A DNA stretch of 54,860 nucleotides from Borreliella andersonii (GTDB taxonomy: Bacteria > Spirochaetota > Spirochaetia > Borreliales > Borreliaceae): NCBI RefSeq assembly GCF_032595875.1, contig NZ_CP132460.1, forward strand, positions 1 to 54,860, in the 5' to 3' direction. The position numbers and the translations under genes are program-made. Below are positions 52,380 through 54,860 of the stretch, piece by piece. The notes under the pieces are model-generated. The model had not been told where the DNA came from and searched no databases. It worked only from the letters and a program-made list of their open reading frames with translations. Each line of letters begins with the position of its first letter. Position 1 is the stretch's first letter.

Positions 52380-52910
52380 AACGTAATCCTTAAAAAAATT
52401 AATCATTAGTTTTATTAGGCAAGCTCAATATTTTTGATTTCTAACTAAATATAAATGTATTTCAATTTGTTTAATTTTCAATGTTTGTTTTATTTATTTA
52501 AAATAAAATTCAATAAATTAATTGTTTAAAATATTTTTTTAAAAAAGTCCAAAATATTTTGTTTGGTTTTTTGAATTTTTTAGTAATGTAATTAGTATTG
52601 ATATTGATGCTAAGCTTGCTAATGTGTATTAATTTTAAAAATTTTTGTCAGAGCCTTGTTTTTGTTTATGATTGAGTTATATTTTTCATGTGTTATTTTA
52701 TAATAATAAATCTAACTATTATGAAATAACACCGTTCTCCCCATCTTAGTGCGAAATCTGAGCGTTTAATCATTATTAAAAGCCTTTGATTTTTAAAGAC
52801 ATTCTTAATTAAAAAAGTTAATTATATGTTTTTATACTAATATGTATTGATTCTAATTTAGTTATGTTTTAAAATATTAAAAATAAATGTTTAAAGAAGG
52901 AGAATTAACA
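52380..52910. promoter_or_regulatory. Divergent promoter region between BBA73 and oms28 with inverted repeat
   Basis: Non-coding, 530 bp. An inverted repeat with 16-bp arms (52690-52705, GTGTTATTTTATAATA, and 52717-52732, one mismatch, 11-base loop) lies about 180 bp before oms28. AAGAAGGAG at 52893-52901 is the oms28 ribosome site. I see no small gene here. The oms28 promoter probably lies in 52790-52880 (TTAATTATATG..TACTAATAT), not resolved. Confidence 0.5.
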
Positions 52911-53684
52911 ATGATTAAAGTATTTAGTAATTTAATAATTAACGGATTATTGTTTGGATTTGTAAGTTTAAATGTGTTTGCAGATTCTAACAATGTAAAT
53001 ATTCTTAATTCTCAATCCAATGTTTTAGAACAATCAGATCAAAAAGATGACAAAAGCTTAGATCCAAAAGATCAGGTCAATCAGGCTCTAGAGACTATTA
53101 GCAAGGTGGCTGCCGATGTTTCTGGTAAATTAGAGGTAGTTAGAGAATCATCTGTTGAGTTGGTAGAATCAAATGATGCGGGGGTAGTTAAAAAGTTTGT
53201 AGACTCAATGCCTTTAATATCAGATGTTGCCAAAGAGGCTGTTGTTGCATCACAGGAAGCAACTGTTGTGGCAAAATGTTCAGGAATGGTTGCTGAGGAT
53301 GCAAACAAGGTTGTTGAAATGTCTAAAAAGGCTGCTCAAGAAGCTCAAAAAGCTGTTTCTGTTGCCGGTGAAGCAACATTTTTAATAGAGAAGCAAATAA
53401 TGTCAAACAAGTCTCCAAAGAATAAGGAATTGGAATTGACAAAAGAAGAATTTGCTAAAGTAGAGCAAGTTAAAGAAACTTTAATGGCCTCTGAAAGAGC
53501 TTTAGATGAAACAGTTCAAGAGGCTCAAAAAGTTCTAAATATGGTTAATGGTTTAAATCCATCAAATAAGGATCAAGCAGTAGCAAAGAAAGATGTTGCA
53601 AATGCTATTTCTAATCTTGTTAAGGTAGTTCAAGGTGCAAGAGATCTTGCAAAAGTAATGACTATTTCTTTATATATGAGATAG
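52911..53684 (+). CDS. oms28: Outer membrane-associated protein Oms28 (BBA74)
   Basis: 257 residues from ATG 52911, the length known for Oms28. A farther upstream ATG (52887) overlaps the AAGGAG site (52896-52901) and is not used. The signal peptide MIKVFSNLIINGLLFGFVSLNVFA is cleaved after VFA; there is no lipobox. The mature protein is an all-helical coiled coil rich in Ala, Val, Glu and Lys (EEFAKVEQVKETLMASERAL). It was first described as a porin and later as a periplasmic, outer-membrane-associated protein; the helical sequence agrees better with the latter. It is expressed briefly during the tick blood meal and repressed by RpoS-related signals. Confidence 0.92.
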   Translation: MIKVFSNLIINGLLFGFVSLNVFADSNNVNILNSQSNVLEQSDQKDDKSLDPKDQVNQALETISKVAADVSGKLEVVRESSVELVESNDAGVVKKFVDSMPLISDVAKEAVVASQEATVVAKCSGMVAEDANKVVEMSKKAAQEAQKAVSVAGEATFLIEKQIMSNKSPKNKELELTKEEFAKVEQVKETLMASERALDETVQEAQKVLNMVNGLNPSNKDQAVAKKDVANAISNLVKVVQGARDLAKVMTISLYMR

Positions 53685-53722
53685 TTAGATATACAAATTT
53701 ATAAATGATTAGAGGATAAAGC

Positions 53723-53763
53723 AAAAAGGTTTGAAGCTAATTAATATTAGTTTCTGCCTTTTT
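53723..53763 (+). terminator. Terminator of oms28
   Basis: AAAAAGG (53723-53729) with CCTTTTT (53757-53763) and an inner stem GAAGCTAAT / ATTAGTTTC (53733-53741, 53746-53754). Confidence 0.75.
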
Positions 53764-53897
53764 ATTGTACTAAGATTAACAATAATATCTCCCCATTGGG
53801 CTGTTCGTATGATATAATATTTTCGTTCTGAATATTTACATTTTAAGTATTTACGTTCTTAACTAATAAATTTGCCTTAAGTAAGGAGAATTAATTT

Positions 53898-54695
53898 TTG
53901 AATAAAGAGTATAAGATTTTGGATAATGGGTTTTTAAAGCTTATTGATTTTATGGGAGATGATAAGAGAATAGTTAAAGCTGCAAGGATTTCTTATCGAG
54001 GAGAGAGTGTTAAAAGAAAAGATGAGGAGCTTATTGACTATTTAATAAGAAATGGGCATACAAGTCCATTAGAGCAGGTGGTTTTTACATTTCATGTTAA
54101 AGCTCCAATATTTGTTGCAAGGCAATGGATGAGGCATAGAACTGCAAGGATTAATGAAGTTTCTGGATGTTACAGCTTGGCAAGGGAGGAATTTTATATC
54201 CCTTTAGAAGAAGATTTAAAGTGTCAAATTTTTAGCAATAGATCCAAAAGAGAGTTTAATTCTTTGGAAAAATTATCAGACAAAATAAAGCAGCATCAAA
54301 AACATTCTTATGAGCTTTATCAAGATATGATTAACTCTGATATTCCAAAAGAACTCTCAAGAATAGTTTTGCCCTTAAGCTTATATACCGAATGGTATTG
54401 GCAAATTGATTTGAATAATCTTTTTCATTTTATTAAGTTGCGATTAGACTTAGACAGTCCAAAAGAAATTAAAGAAAATTCGCCAAAAGAAATGCGCGAA
54501 TATGCCAAAGCATTGATAAGTATAGTAAAAGAAATTGTACCTAGCGCTTTCAACAGTTTTGAAAATCATTTTTTAAGAGGAAAGAGATTTTCTCATGAAG
54601 AGATAATGGCAATTATTAATGCTTTGGATTTAAATAAACTTAGTATGGATGCTGAAAAATTGAACTTATTGAAAGATAAGCTAGGAATTGATTGA
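53898..54695 (+). CDS. thyX: Flavin-dependent thymidylate synthase ThyX (BBA76)
   Basis: 265 residues from TTG 53898, with AAGGAG at 53883-53888. ThyX makes dTMP from dUMP using methylene-tetrahydrofolate, FAD and NADPH. The ThyX signature RHRTARINEVS (RHR, seven residues, S) is at about residues 78-88, preceded by HTSPLEQVVFTFHVKAPIF, which lines the active site. Borrelia lacks thyA, so this plasmid gene is probably its only de novo dTMP route, and could help explain why lp54 is rarely lost. Normal length, no lesion. Last gene before the right telomere. Confidence 0.97.
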   Translation: MNKEYKILDNGFLKLIDFMGDDKRIVKAARISYRGESVKRKDEELIDYLIRNGHTSPLEQVVFTFHVKAPIFVARQWMRHRTARINEVSGCYSLAREEFYIPLEEDLKCQIFSNRSKREFNSLEKLSDKIKQHQKHSYELYQDMINSDIPKELSRIVLPLSLYTEWYWQIDLNNLFHFIKLRLDLDSPKEIKENSPKEMREYAKALISIVKEIVPSAFNSFENHFLRGKRFSHEEIMAIINALDLNKLSMDAEKLNLLKDKLGID

Positions 54696-54860
54696 TTTTT
54701 AAGTGCTTATTATTTAGTTATAAATTTTGTATGCAACCGGTCAAAAATTAATTTTTAGCACAAAGCACAATTTTTTAAAAACAATTAAAAAATCGTAAAT
54801 TAAATGTTATTTGAGCTTTCTATAATTAGAGTTTATTAGTATACTAATAAACTCTAATTT
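54696..54860. other. Right subtelomere and hairpin telomere with 36-bp palindrome
   Basis: No gene. Read from the right end inward, TTTATTAGTATAC occupies bases 10-22 (54839-54851 on this strand), the same spacing as at the left end. Bases 54824-54859 form a perfect 36-bp palindrome (18-bp arms, AATTAGAGTTTATTAGTA) centred between 54841 and 54842. Box spacing favours a real telomere end at 54860; the alternative is read-through around a hairpin tip at 54841. Confidence 0.7.

Noticed and set aside
1..54860. CRISPR arrays, rRNA, tRNA or insertion sequences
   Set aside because: I saw no spaced identical repeats with unique spacers, no cloverleaf-like segments, and no transposase frame anywhere in the window.

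Overview
The window is an AT-rich linear replicon that looks like a complete, or nearly complete, lp54 plasmid of a Lyme disease spirochaete (Borrelia burgdorferi sensu lato). Four things support this: the ospA-ospB pair next to a PF57/PF50/PF32/PF49 partition cluster, dbpB-dbpA, the PFam54/CspA lipoprotein array with oms28 and thyX at the right end, and a telomere box at the same distance from both window ends. OspA and DbpA differ at many positions from the B31 sequences as I remember them, so this is another strain or genospecies; I cannot name it. BBAxx names below are orthology calls to B31 made from memory and gene order.

Layout. 1-5.2 kb: left telomere, subtelomere, P13-like BBA01, and lipoproteins BBA03, BBA04 (S2), BBA05 (S1) and BBA07. 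5.26-9.2 kb: a cp32-prophage-like block (baseplate wedge, baseplate J-like, DUF735, DUF685, blyA, blyB) followed by a small lipoprotein; four of these genes carry frameshifts or stops. 9.2-11.1 kb: ospAB operon with its T-rich promoter. 11.7-14.8 kb: plasmid maintenance cluster. 15.8-17.1 kb: dbpBA on the minus strand. 17.9-24.0 kb: decayed terminase genes, then small lipoproteins, oppA-5, BBA36 and BBA37. 24.3-36.8 kb: cp32-like head and tail operon, with many single-base lesions, containing BBA52-54. 36.8-41.1 kb: BBA57, 59, 60, 61 and Lp6.6. 41.3-52.4 kb: PFam54 lipoproteins (BBA64, 65, 66, a cspA-like pseudogene, five intact cspA-like genes, BBA73), nearly all on the minus strand with their own terminators. 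52.9-54.7 kb: oms28 and thyX. The right telomere ends the window.

How it fits together. The two phage blocks are consecutive parts of one cp32 gene order. lp54 therefore looks like a cp32-type prophage genome opened between the baseplate spike and wedge genes, with telomeres and lipoprotein arrays placed in the gap. ospAB and dbpBA flank the partition genes, where cp32 plasmids carry other lipoprotein genes. DNA packaging (terminase ATPase domain missing) and tail assembly (several broken genes) look defective. The partition genes and surface lipoproteins are intact: the prophage has become a stable carrier of host- and tick-interaction proteins.

The most unusual observations are the opened and permuted prophage; a repeated pattern of single in-frame stops that leave both halves of a gene readable; an 83-bp identical block shared by ospA and ospB; three 16-bp-spaced repeats upstream of the ospAB promoter; a 33-bp palindrome before the portal gene; and a 36-bp palindrome in the right telomere.
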